The notes beneath the pieces were generated by a model. That model made no database searches. It saw only the letters and a program-made list of their open reading frames with translations, and was not told where the DNA came from. From the NCBI GenBank assembly GCA_039619475.1, contig CM077115.1, positions 551,202,826-551,266,825 of the forward strand: 64,000 nucleotides of DNA. The letters are read 5' to 3'. Below, in pieces: positions 1-11,800 of the stretch. Position numbers and translations under genes: made by a program. The stretch's first letter is position 1, and each line of letters opens with the position of its first letter. This stretch comes from Icerya purchasi (taxonomy: Eukaryota; Arthropoda; Insecta; Hemiptera; Monophlebidae).

Positions 1-2
1 CA

Positions 3-719
3 AAGATTGAACAAAAAGATCATACTGATTTACTGCTTATAACCGAAGGGAATAAATCACATTACTGTTGGATAAAGAACTTATGTAAATTAGTAGCGCG
101 TCAAATTACCAATCATCAACATCGCATGTTTATATGCCGTCGTTGCTTATGGTATGTCCAAGATCATGCCAAATTCCTAGCTCATATACAATGTTGCTCC
201 ATCAATACTCCTGCCACAGTTGTTATGCCAACGGAGGAGAATAAAATATTGAAATTCCAGCAATATAAACAGCAAGAATTTATAAAATTTGTTATATTTG
301 CTGATTTCGAGTGTATCCTGAAGCCTTTGAATGATGAGCCATGTGATAATGATGTCAATGATGAAGAAATTATTAGTACTAATAATGATGATGATAGTGT
401 AGAAATTAGTGGTAACCATAGAAAAAACCAGCATCAGGAAGGAAGTATGTAGAAATGTAAGCGGCAACGCATGGGAGATGGTTCATGTGGTAATATTCAA
501 AGCAAGCCAGAAAAAACATCTTGTACTATTCCTATAGAACAGCATGAAGCGTTTAGCTTTTGTTACTATATTGTGTCGAGATGTGAAGAAGGTGCCAGGT
601 TTAATGTTACATCGGAGCCTAAAATGTATCGTGGCCGTAATGCAACTAGAAAATTCTGTGATTGGCTAGTGGAAGATGTGCGAAAAATAGAAAAGATTTA
701 TCAGAAAAATTATATGTAG
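3..719 (+). pseudogene. Protein-primed family B DNA polymerase fragment (Polinton/adintovirus-like), broken
   Basis: The reading frame is open to the left window edge, is broken by one in-frame TAG at 450-452, and ends at TAG 717-719. What is visible: paired cysteines (CRRCL near 138, then a Cys pair near 195), then FADFEC at 297-314, which matches the exonuclease I motif of family B polymerases with its Asp and Glu metal ligands. After the stop, the HEAFSFCYY and MYRGRNATRKF stretches continue the same domain at the usual spacing. Enzymes of this type replicate linear Polinton/Maverick DNA and related viruses from a protein primer. The polymerase palm and fingers are absent, so this is an old, inactive copy cut by the window edge on one side and truncated on the other. 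Whether the source was a Polinton or an integrated adintovirus-like element cannot be decided without capsid genes. An acidic Asp/Asn run just before the stop looks like slippage-prone DNA. Confidence 0.72.
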
Positions 720-1104
720 TAATAATGTAGATACAATAGCTTATGGAAATTCTATGTATAATCAATTCCATAAAAATTTTAATGATGTTTTAGCTGAACT
801 AAGAGCGTGTACATTAAATAGAAATATGTATATTGCATGATTACATGGAGCTGTGTATTATTATTAAGTATAATTTAGACATTGTACATTTTTAATTTTA
901 CTATGTAATAAAATTTTCTATTAACAATTGTTTTTATTTTTTTAATTTGTTGGATTTGGGAATGTGTAGAGGCTTAAAATAGTGTGTATAAACTTATACA
1001 AGGTGTATAGAGATTACATTATTTTTAATTAAAGAGTATGTATGTAGTAAAAATTTAGTGCTTTCCCTAGGATGTATTATTTTCCATTAAAGTTTATTGT
1101 TTTC

Positions 1105-1315
1105 TATCTAAAATGATGATATTTGTACTAAATTGTGATATTTTACTATAGATTGATAGTTTGCACCTAAAATGGGGGTATTTTGTGTAAAATGGATTGA
1201 TTCCTTTACAATTCAATGTTTTGTACTAAAATGTGAGTGTTATAGCCTTAAATGGTACAATTTGTATGAAAAGAGTGATTTTAGTTTAAATTGAGCATTT
1301 TTTCTATGATACTAG
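1105..1315. repeat. Degenerate ~20-bp tandem repeat, core CTAAAATG
   Basis: CTAAAATG, CTAAATTG, TAAAATGG, CTTAAATGG and TTAAATTGAG recur about every 20 bp, each followed by T-rich sequence (GATATTTTGTA-like). I count roughly ten diverged units. It looks like an old minisatellite. Confidence 0.5.
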
Positions 1316-1799
1316 ATTTATCTAATCCCTGTTTATAATGTTTGAAGGTGTGCTGCAGAAATTTATAGTTCTTATATCCTAATAGATGTATTGGTGCAAC
1401 AAAGGAGATGGGTTATTCAAGCAATGGCTTTATTAGGTTGAGAAAATGTGATTAATAGAATTTCTGAGTTGTGATTATGTTTGTCAAAATAATAGACTTC
1501 ATGTGAGAGGAAGAAGCTGTGTCTCATCAAGCTTATGAATACTGCTTGGTAATTAGATTGTTCATTGTGCTCATTGCATTAGTAGTTATAATATGATCAA
1601 ACAAAATTAGTTCTTATACATTGTTGTTATACAGTAAACGATTACACCAACAGACATGAGTAACTCTTCAGTATCTGAATGCTTACAATCGATTTGATTT
1701 TCTAATTTAAATTCATACTAAACAGCTGTATATTACCAGGGTTGCATCAAATCTGTTATAATTGGTAATTTTTGGGGGTTAAATATTGTTTCATTACAT

Positions 1800-1990
1800 T
1801 AAAAAGTGTATGCACGCACATACATGGTCACATACATAAACACATCAGCATCATCATTATTGTTACATCACATGCACACCATGACAGTGCACACACGCTC
1901 TTTCACTCACACGCATGCACATGTGTACACATTTATAGTACATCACACATATGTAAGCATATAAGCTCCACACACATGTTATTGTGGTGG
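1800..1990. repeat. CA/ACAT-rich low-complexity tract
   Basis: Dense CACA, ACAT, CATG and CACAC words without strict periodicity. The short reading frame across it is rich in His, Ser and Thr purely because of this composition, so no gene is called. Confidence 0.5.
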
Positions 1991-2354
1991 TAAGTTCTAA
2001 CTCTCATACGCTGAAAATAATATAGAGTTATATGTAATTAAATGGTATGCTCAACATACATCAAAAGCAATTGAGATATATGAATAATAATACACAAGTT
2101 AGTGTTCTAATCAGTTTCTTTTTTCTCAATCATCTACTTTGATTACTCATATGCAAAGCATCTCACTGGAAACAAATGGGTCAGAAAGGGTTAGTACTGT
2201 GGTTGTTTGGGTGAATATACGTGAAGTACCCCCAAATTCTAGAGGTTGAAACACTCCCCCTCGTAGAACATTAGTTCAGTGTTTATTTTTATTTTTAGGT
2301 TAGACATACATTGATGTACCTTTTAAATTATACAAACACATCAGATTTGGTGTG

Positions 2355-3222
2355 GATTAGAAAAATTATGAGTGGCTGGTTAACACTAGAACATATTCTC
2401 AAAGCATACACAACCAGAAACAATTAGTACCAGTTAATAAATTATTACATTAGTCAAACAATGATAAATGCATCATCAACACACATGCAAGCATCAAATA
2501 CACTAAGCAACTCAGTATGGGTTAGAAAAATTATGAGTGGCTGATTAACATTAGAACATATTCTCAAAGCATACACAACCAGAAACAATTAGTACCAGTT
2601 AGCAGATTATTACATTGGTCAGACAATGATAAATGCATCATCAACAAATATGCAAGCATCTAAATACACTAAGCAACTCAGTACAGGTTAGAAAAAAAGT
2701 TTTAAAGATGAGTGATTAACAATAAAATATAATCTCAATATAAATGGGGACATGAAACGCTAGTACCAGTTAGCAGATTATTACATTTGTCAGACAATTA
2801 TAAATGCATCAACACACATGCAAGCATCTCAATATGCTAAGCAACTCAGTACAAATTAGGAAAATTATGAGTGGCTGGTTAACACTAGAACATATTCTCA
2901 AAGCATGCACAACCAGAAACAATTAGTACCAGTTAGCAGATTATTACATTCGTCAGACAATGATAAATGCATCATCAACAAACATGCAAGCATCTAAATA
3001 CACTAAGCAACTCAGTACAGGTTAGAAAAAAAGTTTTAAAGATAGGTGATTAACAATGAAATATAATCTCAATATAAATGGGGGCATGAAACGCTAGTAC
3101 CAGTTAGCAGATTATTACATTGGTCAGACAATGATAAATGCATCATTAACACACATGCAAACATCAAAATACATTGAGCAACTCAGTATGGGTTAGAAAA
3201 AATATAAGTGGGTGGTTAAAGC
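2355..3222. repeat. Satellite array, ~167-bp monomers in alternating A/B (dimeric) order
   Basis: Monomers start at the word GGTTAG (or variant) at about 2355, 2520, 2686, 2854, 3020 and 3191, spacing 165-171 bp. All share the segment around CTAGTACCAGTTAGCAGATT and the ATGATAAATGCATC / CTAAGCAACTCAGT end. Type A (2355, 2520, 2854) begins with ATTATGAGTGGCTGGTTAAC and contains CAACCAGAAACAATTAG. Type B (2686, 3020) instead carries AAGTTTTAAAGAT and ATGGGG(A/G)CATGAAACGC. The order is A-A-B-A-B plus a partial sixth copy, so the last four full monomers form two ~335-bp dimers. Confidence 0.85.
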
Positions 3223-3667
3223 CTCCTCTCAATCTCTATATCGGACAAGTGTTGTGCTGAGCGAAAGCCTTCATGCATAGATGTCTACAGAGAAAAGCGG
3301 TTGGTTGATTTGTGTGTGGTGGATGTTGAGATATATGGTTATTAGTTTGTAACAGTGAAGATGTAGCAAGCAGATGGATGCAATTGGAGTAGAATATGGC
3401 GGTGCAGCGTTGAACTCTTACTGGACGGTTTGATGTAAACACGGTGTGTTCATTTGATTATGTATTGACTCTTGATTAGTTGAGTAAAAGGGGGCGTGGT
3501 CATGTGACTAAATACTCGCTCCTGATTGGCTCTTCTCCTAGAAGTGACATTTTCTATCTGCTGCCTATGTCTGTATGGCTGAAATGTACGAATAGGTAGT
3601 GGCCGACATTCAGGAATTGAGTATGGCAGTATATGATGATGAGGTAGTTCAATACCCTCGAATATAC

Positions 3668-3701
<34 letters not shown>

Positions 3702-3941
3702 GTTGCGCAAATGGGAAATTATTAATTTTTAGCAATATGAACTTGACCATCTCTTTTCGAAATATTATGTTGTAGCGGTTTAACACGACCTCCGGATAGT
3801 GTTCTAATGTCAGAATGTTTTTCTAGTTCATTTTTACTTTTGAAAATAAACATGGCTTCATAGAGCACGTCTGCGCTTCCATAAACAAACGTATTATTAA
3901 GGAAAAGACTAAAATTTACCAAGTTTTATAACAAATGGTTG
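3223..3941. other. Non-coding stretch 3' of the His-rich exon (minus strand)
   Basis: No supported gene. It includes a short duplicated motif block with GC-box, E-box and inverted CCAAT words at 3450-3535, and a (CATA)/(TA) microsatellite. It lies downstream of the minus-strand His-rich gene, past its polyadenylation signal. Confidence 0.4.
3662..3702. repeat. (ACAT)n/(TA)n microsatellite
   Basis: Four to five ACAT units run directly into about ten TA units. Confidence 0.85.
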
Positions 3942-3947
3942 TTTATT
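3942..3947 (-). terminator. Candidate polyadenylation signal AATAAA for the His-rich gene
   Basis: TTTATT on the plus strand reads AATAAA on the minus strand, about 135 bp after the TGA of the His-rich exon. It is the nearest canonical signal. AT-rich DNA makes chance matches common. Confidence 0.4.
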
Positions 3948-4081
3948 CAACGTTAAAGATTATAAATACAAAAAAAGAAAGAATTAAGAAGAAATAAAAT
4001 TTAAAAAAAAGAGAAGGAGAGGTATAAAAATGAGAAACGATGAAACAAAAATTATTCTGTCAGTCAATTTCATGGTTTTCA

Positions 4082-4681
4082 TCAGTACTGAACGTGATAC
4101 GAGTCGCTGTAGGCGGATGGCTGGTTATTAAGATTAGGTACTATCGGTACGAAGCCATTTTTGGCATCTTCGTCCTCACGGAAGGTATTCTTGAGACCGT
4201 TTTCGTCGCGATTCCGTTGAGCCTCCGCTTCGGCAGCTGCAGCTGCAGCTAGACGATAACCATCACCAAACCGGTATCCGGTGTTGGTAGTTCCGTCCGG
4301 ACTGTGATCGATAAATTCTTCATCACCGTCTATATTGTTCAAATAATCGGTTATGGCCGCGTCGGCCGTTAGGCTTTCGTACTCATCGTCCGGACTGGCC
4401 TCCTCCAGGTTGCCGCCCACGTACTTTTCTTTCATTACAGCGACATCGGTATCAGTGTCGATGTCGATTTCTCTGACTAGATCGCCGTCTAAATCGTCCG
4501 GAATACGTATCTGTATTATTTTACCATTGCCGATCTGACTGATTGGTTTGTCGCCGATCGACAGTAGAGCTGCCTGCTCGTCCGGAGAATATAGCGAAGC
4601 GCCGACCGGTTGAACTATTCTGAATGCTTTCGGCTGCTCGAAGAAGTCCGCGTCCAGAAGGTGATGAGAGTGGTGTTTCTT

Positions 4682-4714
<33 letters not shown>

Positions 4715-5132
4715 TCCGGAATGGCCACCTTTATGGTGCTTATGACCGAAATGTCCGTGGTGCTTGTGACCATGACTGCCGTGAACGATGTGCTTGTGGT
4801 CTATGTGTCCTTTACCGTGATGTTTATGCTGGTGATCGGCGTGCGCATAATGCTTATGGGAATGTATGCCTTTGCCGTGATGCGTATGCTTGTGCAGGCC
4901 GAGTCCGTGATGGTTGTGCTTATGGCCGACGTGTGCTAAATGTTTATGATTGTGGTTCGCTTTGGCTAAGTGCTTGTGTATGTGGCTCACTTTACCATCA
5001 TGATGGTGAGCATGAATAACTTTGCCCGTGTGGACGACCGGTATGTGTTTCCCATGGTGGTGATGGTGGTGATGCTTTGGTTTCTTCATTGGTTTTACCA
5101 GTTGCGGGATCAGTATAACCACTTTATGATGG
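4082..5132 (-). CDS. Terminal exon of a histidine-rich, putative metal-binding secreted-type protein
   Basis: About 350 codons, open to TGA at 4082-4084. There is no ATG at the head. Instead, a pyrimidine run ending TTTGCACAG gives a 3' splice site, with the exon starting at 5132 on the third base of a Ser codon, so this is the last exon of a longer gene. Order of the protein: a short hydrophobic lead ([10 protein letters not shown]), seven consecutive His, then about 120 residues of repeating HKH/HGKGxHxHKH blocks, a 12-Gly run, then [13 protein letters not shown] and an acidic, Asp/Glu-rich C-terminus with a poly-Ala patch. The His block could bind Zn, Cu or Ni; that is inference from composition. 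GC content is clearly higher than in the flanks, and the repeats stay in frame, supporting real coding. I do not recognise the family; extracellular matrix, cuticular and salivary His-rich proteins are all possible. Upstream exons and a signal peptide were not found. Confidence 0.75.
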
Positions 5133-5205
5133 CTGTGCAAATTTCAAAGAAAAAAAAGAAACAACGAAGAAAACGCATTATAATTAGTAAGCACGCAATT
5201 GTGTA

Positions 5206-5378
<173 letters not shown>

Positions 5379-5429
5379 TGGTTAATTTAACAAGGTTTTT
5401 TTTAAATAAAAAGTTTTTACTGTTTTGTT

Positions 5430-5760
5430 TTTTTAGTGGGTTCATCGACTTGAGCGTTAGCTCAAAAACTAGCAAAGGAAAAGTAAGTGTAATCAAATTT
5501 TTGCACGATCAAAAATAGTACGCAGAAAGGATACAAGAATAACCGGTGTAACGGAATGAGAAGGAAAGGAGAAGGTAAAGGAAGTGTGACTAGCAGAAAG
5601 AGAAACGTTCAGCAGCAGTAATGGAAGAGCATTCAAAAAGAACATGATCAGCATCGTATATAGAAAGAAAGGTGGAAATGAGGACCAAATGGATACATAA
5701 GTCGGAAATAAAAAAGCAATGAGGAAATCAAAACTGAGTCCAAAGCGTAGACGGTACACT
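5430..5760 (-). pseudogene. Non-LTR retrotransposon family X, C-terminal fragment (copy X1)
   Basis: Read on the minus strand, this shows the C-terminal tail of a family X ORF2: a DADHVLFECSS segment (part of the terminal Cys/His motif), a frameshift, then SHTSFTFSFPSHS and [11 protein letters not shown]. The same tail occurs at 38597-38872 (ends SAISDRVKI) and at 60600-60711 (ends SSISNRLFI), which is how I recognise it. The 3' UTR also matches: a Gly-Pro-type GGGTT word and ACTAGC block before a T-rich (minus poly-A) region near 5395-5440. RT and RNase H are missing, so this is a 5'-truncated, dead insertion. It lies in the putative intron upstream of the His-rich exon. Confidence 0.6.
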
Positions 5761-5773
5761 GAAGATAAATAAA

Positions 5774-5828
5774 TAGATAGATAGATAGAGGGATAGGTAG
5801 ATAGATAGATAGATAGATAGATAGATTG
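5774..5828. repeat. (ATAG)n microsatellite
   Basis: About thirteen ATAG units with two single-base variants (GGATAGG). Confidence 0.95.
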
Positions 5829-8800
5829 AGAGAGAGCTGAATGCTACAAAGAAGAAAAGTTTGGAGCCAAGGATGAAGATCCCGTTAGACGGATAAATCT
5901 CATAAAATGATTAGTTGCAGGGAGGAATGTGATGTTGACTAATTCAAAAATGTTAATAAATCTTCCGGTAGAAAAAGCTAAACGAGTTCGCAGATCGGTT
6001 AAGTCATTCTATGCCAGAATATTCCCTCAAGTATCCGTAAGAATAGTCATTTTCAATAAAGTGGCCAAGGAAAAGGTTATGAATTAGAGAAGAATTATAT
6101 AGAAACGCGGCGGGGAAGGGGGAAAGATAGCTTGAAGGATACTTTGGGTATCTCAAGTATAAAAGACGAATTAAGACCGTAAAAAGTTATCCAAATTAAA
6201 CAAAAGTTATTGCCATCATGAAGCTATTAGCTTTGAAACGCGCCAGTTTTCAAATATAATATTATTATTTTATAAAAGTGTATACGAATGAACCGTTTAA
6301 AAAGCAAAGGCATCTCTGATGATGGAAAAATTTAGCATATATAGGCACCAACAGCTCTGGTTTTGTATAGGGTCACTGGACACCTCTTTCCGGATAATCA
6401 TTAAAAAATTTTAAATAAATTCATCTTTTAAAATTTAAAATTATTCGCGAAGTAGTAAAATATTAAATTGAAAAAGATTTAAAAGCGGAAACACGCATAA
6501 TTACACATTCTTAATGGTTGTAGTCAATTGCGTGGGAATCGGTTCTCCGTAACAACGGTCGTAAAAACGAAATAACGCAGACGCGACAGCAATAGGTTAG
6601 AAGTGTACCGCACTGTAAATTCTTAGATAGCCGTATAATATAGTATATAGATATAATCGCATCAGAGTGTGACATGGCTAATTAGACGGATTTATACATT
6701 TTGTTCTGCGTGAAAATTGTTGTTATATCCATTATTATGATTACGTATCTAGGGCAATCTGGTATGCCTCAGCAGCGTCCGACGTTTGATACTTGTAGCG
6801 TGCACTCCTTCACGTAACAAACTGCCGTTTATACCGTTTTATTCTTCACGATGACCGGCCGTCTCAGAGCGCCCATTCCCGATGTAACCACGCAAAAACT
6901 CGGGATGCTGCGCATGGCGAGAAATCAACCAACCGTTTTTCTTTATAAACATAGATTTCTAAGAGAGAACGCGGCAACTTACATCTACTACTGCACTGAT
7001 TTTCCGTCCGTTCTTTTTGTTTCTGGGTGTAGATCTGTAGATCTGCTGCTAGTATACCTCTTTCCAAAAAAAAAAAAAAATAGATACCTATATGCTAATC
7101 GATCGGAAATTTGGTTAATTTTTGTCAGGGCCGAAGAAAAAAATAGAAAAAGTGCCAATAAGACGTACTTAATAAAATGCGCGATTTTTTTGGTTAAAAT
7201 AGCCTCTCTATTGCTCCTCTCACGACTTAATATTTATTGTAACATCCGCTTACTCTGCATTTTCCGCTACACTATCCGACTCCAACGGCTGTTCATTACC
7301 CGCAGGAAAAACTGAATTGTTTAACGTCGTTTTTTCGTTCTGGCTATTTGAGTTCACGGCCGGCGCAGCATTTAAAACGCTCCCGACGTCAAATACTGTT
7401 ACCTGTTTAAAAGAAGAAAAAAACACATAATAAATTCACTTAAAATTCGAATTCCGTACTAATTTTTCTCTCTAAAGACAAACATCTAAATTTAGTGAGC
7501 CGATATTGATTTAAAATTTTGCTATACGGTATTTTTATTTTTTCCGCGTGCATAAAAATATACATAAATTTAACCAGCGAAGAGTAGATACAATTTCACA
7601 GAGCTAGGCAAGTAGCATCGGTCTGGATTGCTGATGACCTATTATACTATTTTCATAATTTAAATAAATTCGCATCAGTATCAACCCTTTATAATATTTC
7701 GTTCAGTATTTTTAGTCACTACTGAACTATACTGACATCCTTCGCTTGTTCTATTTATCTACACTGCGGATAATCTTGTTTTTGGATAAATCGTATACAA
7801 TGAAAAAACCGTTTTAAAGTGTGTCTATACGAGCGCTCTATATTATCCTCTAGCGCGCTCAAATGCATCGAACAATGGCCATGCATTGTAGAAGTAACAC
7901 ATTGTCCCCGCCGGGGAGTTGTGTGAAAATTCCGGTAAATATCTACGGATAATCAATCACTTCTATCAAACTGACGCTGTAAAGATTTACACTATAGGTT
8001 GAAATCATGACAACTGTCTATTATCAGGTGATCTCGTTTCTGATCTGTCGAAATTTTCCTCTAATCTTTTTGTTCCGTTTTTTCGGTTATTAGATTGCTT
8101 CACATCTACCGATTATTCTTCCTACATTCGTGCTCATCAGTTTGAATAGTTGGCAGCGACCAAAAAAAAAAAAGGAAAAAGAAAAGAAACGTTAATTAAT
8201 GTCTAACGCCGTTACAATTAAACTCGAAATAGCCATCCTCCGATTTTTTTTGTCATTCCTCCCTAAGTGATAAACTTCCATTTTCACCCCCATTTGCTTT
8301 TGCTATTGATTTCCGTCACACATCAGTATGCCATTTTTAGATTCATTTTCAAATAGGATCTACATCGTTGAAAAGAAAACTCCGAGTTGAGTCTAATTAT
8401 TACACGCGGCTTCCACAAGAAAGCTACAAACAATATTTAGCAAGAAAGCGAAATATTACTAAAAAAAAGTACGTTCAATTTGCATAATTCTGAAATATAA
8501 GTTTTGATTTTATTTCGCATACATATTTATTTTTTAAATGCGTTTTGGGCTGTCCGAATAAGAAAGACAGAGCGAACTAATCTCTAGCCGGACGAGAAAA
8601 CTATTTTTTAAACACGTACTTTTTCGGAAGCTTCATTAAAATTACAACCACCTTTAATCATTAAGATACCTCTGTTTTTGAATTTTGCGCTATCGGGAAA
8701 ATTCGCATTTTTTCCAGTCAAATGTCTCCGAAGAAGTAGTGGTAAACTTTTCAGGACCGTCAAATGAATTGCGGTAAAAATTTAACAGTGTCCTTGATCT

Positions 8801-11800
8801 CCATGTTTGATCTCGTGGATGTACTACGCTTACACTGTCCAGCAACAACGGATGGTTTGGATAGACCTATTCTGGATACGATAGATAGTTTTTTTTTTCT
8901 CGATTACAGTATTTGTATAGTAGCGTTTCATTTCACGCGTGAACGCTCTACGTAATCGGGGCAACAGCATATACTGAACGAATTTTTTTTACTGTATCAC
9001 CTAGTCGCTACCTAATTACTCAATCTGTAGTTCTTTATAGCATTACTTTCTGATTCCTTCGATAGTTTCAGTTTTTCCGCGCGTCTCTTTATAAAATTAC
9101 GATATACATATATATATATATTACCAGAGTACGGAGTGTATAAATACGACACCAATTAATTTCGCCAGCTTTTTAGACTACAGTTACTAAAAAAGGGATT
9201 CAACTGGTATATGCTCATAGGGTGCGAGTTGCTTATTCCGTCCACACAGAGCGCACATTTATAATGATCTCACTTTTTGATTAAATTAAAATTGTTCAAG
9301 TCGTCTTTTTCCGGTTTCTAAATTGACGTTCGGTGAAATTTAAAAACAAATTTTATAGTCCTCATGGATTGTAAACTCGAATTTTTTTATTTTGTTTTGT
9401 ATTTATTTAATTTAATTTAATTTAATTTTTATTTTATTTTTATTTCAAAGATTAAAGAAATTAAAAAAATAATCCGTTCCTTTTATTTAATTTTTTGTAA
9501 TTATTCTATTTATTATAGGTTTAAGTATTTTATAACATATTTTTTTTTGCAAGTTAACTGACACAAATTTTCATACTCTTTAATTCTAGTCACCCATTTC
9601 GTTTGCGAACCAGTTCAAATGAAATTAATAACACACCGTTTACAATAGTGTATAAATTAAAATTACTCGGTGAAATATTTGAAAAAAAATAGGTTCTTTG
9701 CGGGGCTGTTCCCAGAATTTCGAAAACAGGGGGGAGGGTGGTTGAAAATTTTCTTTGCATATTTATTTTATAAATAACAATACGTTTTTCACTAATATTC
9801 ATAATATAATTAATTTCCATCATCTTGATATTTATATAGGTATTAATAATTTACAGAAATGAGCATTACCCGCCGTATATAAACCAATTAATAAAAATTA
9901 CGTACGTTATTGATTATACTCGTAATAAAAAATTTTGCATAAAATATGTACCTAAAAATACGAAACACATTTTTTCTTTTTTTTTTTTTTTTTTTTCAAT
10001 GTAAGAACAGTTAAAAAAACGATCAATACTTATTTTAAATTTTTGTTTTTTTTTTAGATTTTTATGTATATTTATAATGACTATTTCCTAATGGGGGGTA
10101 ACCCCCAAAACCCCCTCCGTGGACACGGCCTGAGTTTTTTGTGCTTCTTCGACGGAGTGACGAAAGAATTAGAATAATACATACAGTTGCAGGTGCAATC
10201 TATGTATAAACCAGAAACAATGATCGGCCTTTACTGTCTTACAATTTAGCTTCGTATTTTGTAATTCCGTAGCGCCGCAGTTTTATTAAAATCTGTAAAC
10301 CTTCGACAAAAACTTGGCGGAAAGTAAAGCGATTCTAGTATTGGCTAGCGATTAGGATTTTTATGGAGCCCGGACAACTGAATTTCCTATTTCCCCTATT
10401 CACATTTTCTTCCAAGGTTCTGTCCCTTTTCTTTTTCCCTAATACCTTTTGCCTGTGCTCGCTGCGTTGCAGTTGTGGCCACAAAATAACTAGAGCGGTA
10501 AACTCGCACAGATAATCCTGCCACACCACCAGGGGGAAACTGCCATCATAATTGCGTTGCAAAACAAAAGTAATATCGCCTTCGTATCCGGTGCGGCACA
10601 ATTCAATTGGCACAGGTTGCGACTAGCCTGCCATCAGTACTAAAGAAAGACGGACGACATCGAGAATAACAGATCAGAAAACCCCGGAAAACGACGTTTT
10701 CGAGGACATGGAATACAAAAATCTCAACATTGTCAGAATTTGTGAACATAGAAGTGGCTGGGGAACGGAATGGTAATGTTAACAAAGTATCTTCTAGTTC
10801 TGATCAGATGGAGAGTTTTAGTATGATTATCCGTAGCTGTAAAATCCCGAATTCGGACACCTCAGACTGTAGCATGAAAAAGCGGTGATAATCATTATTC
10901 ACGACCAATGAAGGAAGTTACGAGAGCAGCAGCATCTTGTGGTAAGTATCGTGATCAGTTTTTGATTAAATAGATGTTTCAGTAATGCTAATCATTCGAT
11001 TAGTATAGATAACAGAAAACGCTACTCAGTTCTACTGTGCGGCGCCGAAAATTCCATCAAAGAATGTATTCTTTAGATATAACAGATACAAAGATGCGCC
11101 AAAATATAAGCAGATATTGTAATTAGATGAATTCTAATCACCGAAGAAGGAAAATATTGGTCACGTCATCAAAATGTCAAAAAATGTGAATTATAAAATA
11201 TAATCGAGAGCGGCGGAGGAAGAATATAGTGAACAATTTACGGGACTTGAAAGGCATATTCGAATGAGACTGAAATGTAACGGCAGAAATGTGATAATAG
11301 CGGAAATTGAGGAGGTTCGGATGTAGAACGGATGCTGATGCGGAAAGGTTAAGAGTGAAGTAAATGAGTTGAGTGATAGAGATGATAATAAAACGAATGG
11401 GAAGAAAGGTGTAGATTAGACTAATAATTAACTAGAACGGATAATGCGAAGGGCAAAGGAATTATGGTGAAGATTTAATTTTTGCCTTCAATGCCGGTTG
11501 CTTCTTTAGCCTTATCCACGCTCTATGTAAAAAATCATTTTACTTTCTAAAAAACATCTATCTCGAAATATCTTAAGCAGCTGTCGGAGAGTTTCTAATA
11601 GATAAGAGATAAAAAAAAAACCTGTTAATTCGCCTTAATTATCTACCCCCTTACCGATACGCACTCCGTTACTGACACTAGAGTTAACAAAGTAGCGGAA
11701 AATTTCCACAAATTACCCTCATTAATACCGTACATTTCAAACGGAGAGGTTTAGTATACATTTCATATCCAGATAGGAATATTGAAAAACTTTTAATATT

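Larger units (their letters stand above)
720..2354. other. AT-rich non-coding stretch between polymerase relic and satellite
   Basis: No supported gene. It contains a degenerate ~20-bp periodic tract (1105-1315) and a CA/ACAT-rich tract (about 1800-1990), listed separately. If the polymerase relic belonged to a Polinton, this stretch could be its decayed interior or flank, but no other Polinton gene (integrase, ATPase, protease, capsid) is recognisable here. Confidence 0.5.

Noticed and set aside
2355..3222. Possible CRISPR array
   Set aside because: Units are ~167 bp and contiguous, with no constant short repeat and unique spacers; eukaryotic satellite.
6851..7315. 154-codon plus-strand reading frame
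   Set aside because: No recognisable motif; crosses A-runs; no composition change, splice context or relative in the window.
10335..10613. 92-codon minus-strand frame beginning MPIELCRTGYEGD
   Set aside because: It looks protein-like by composition, but I recognise no family and see no splice sites or repeats. It could be a transposon trace but is unsupported.
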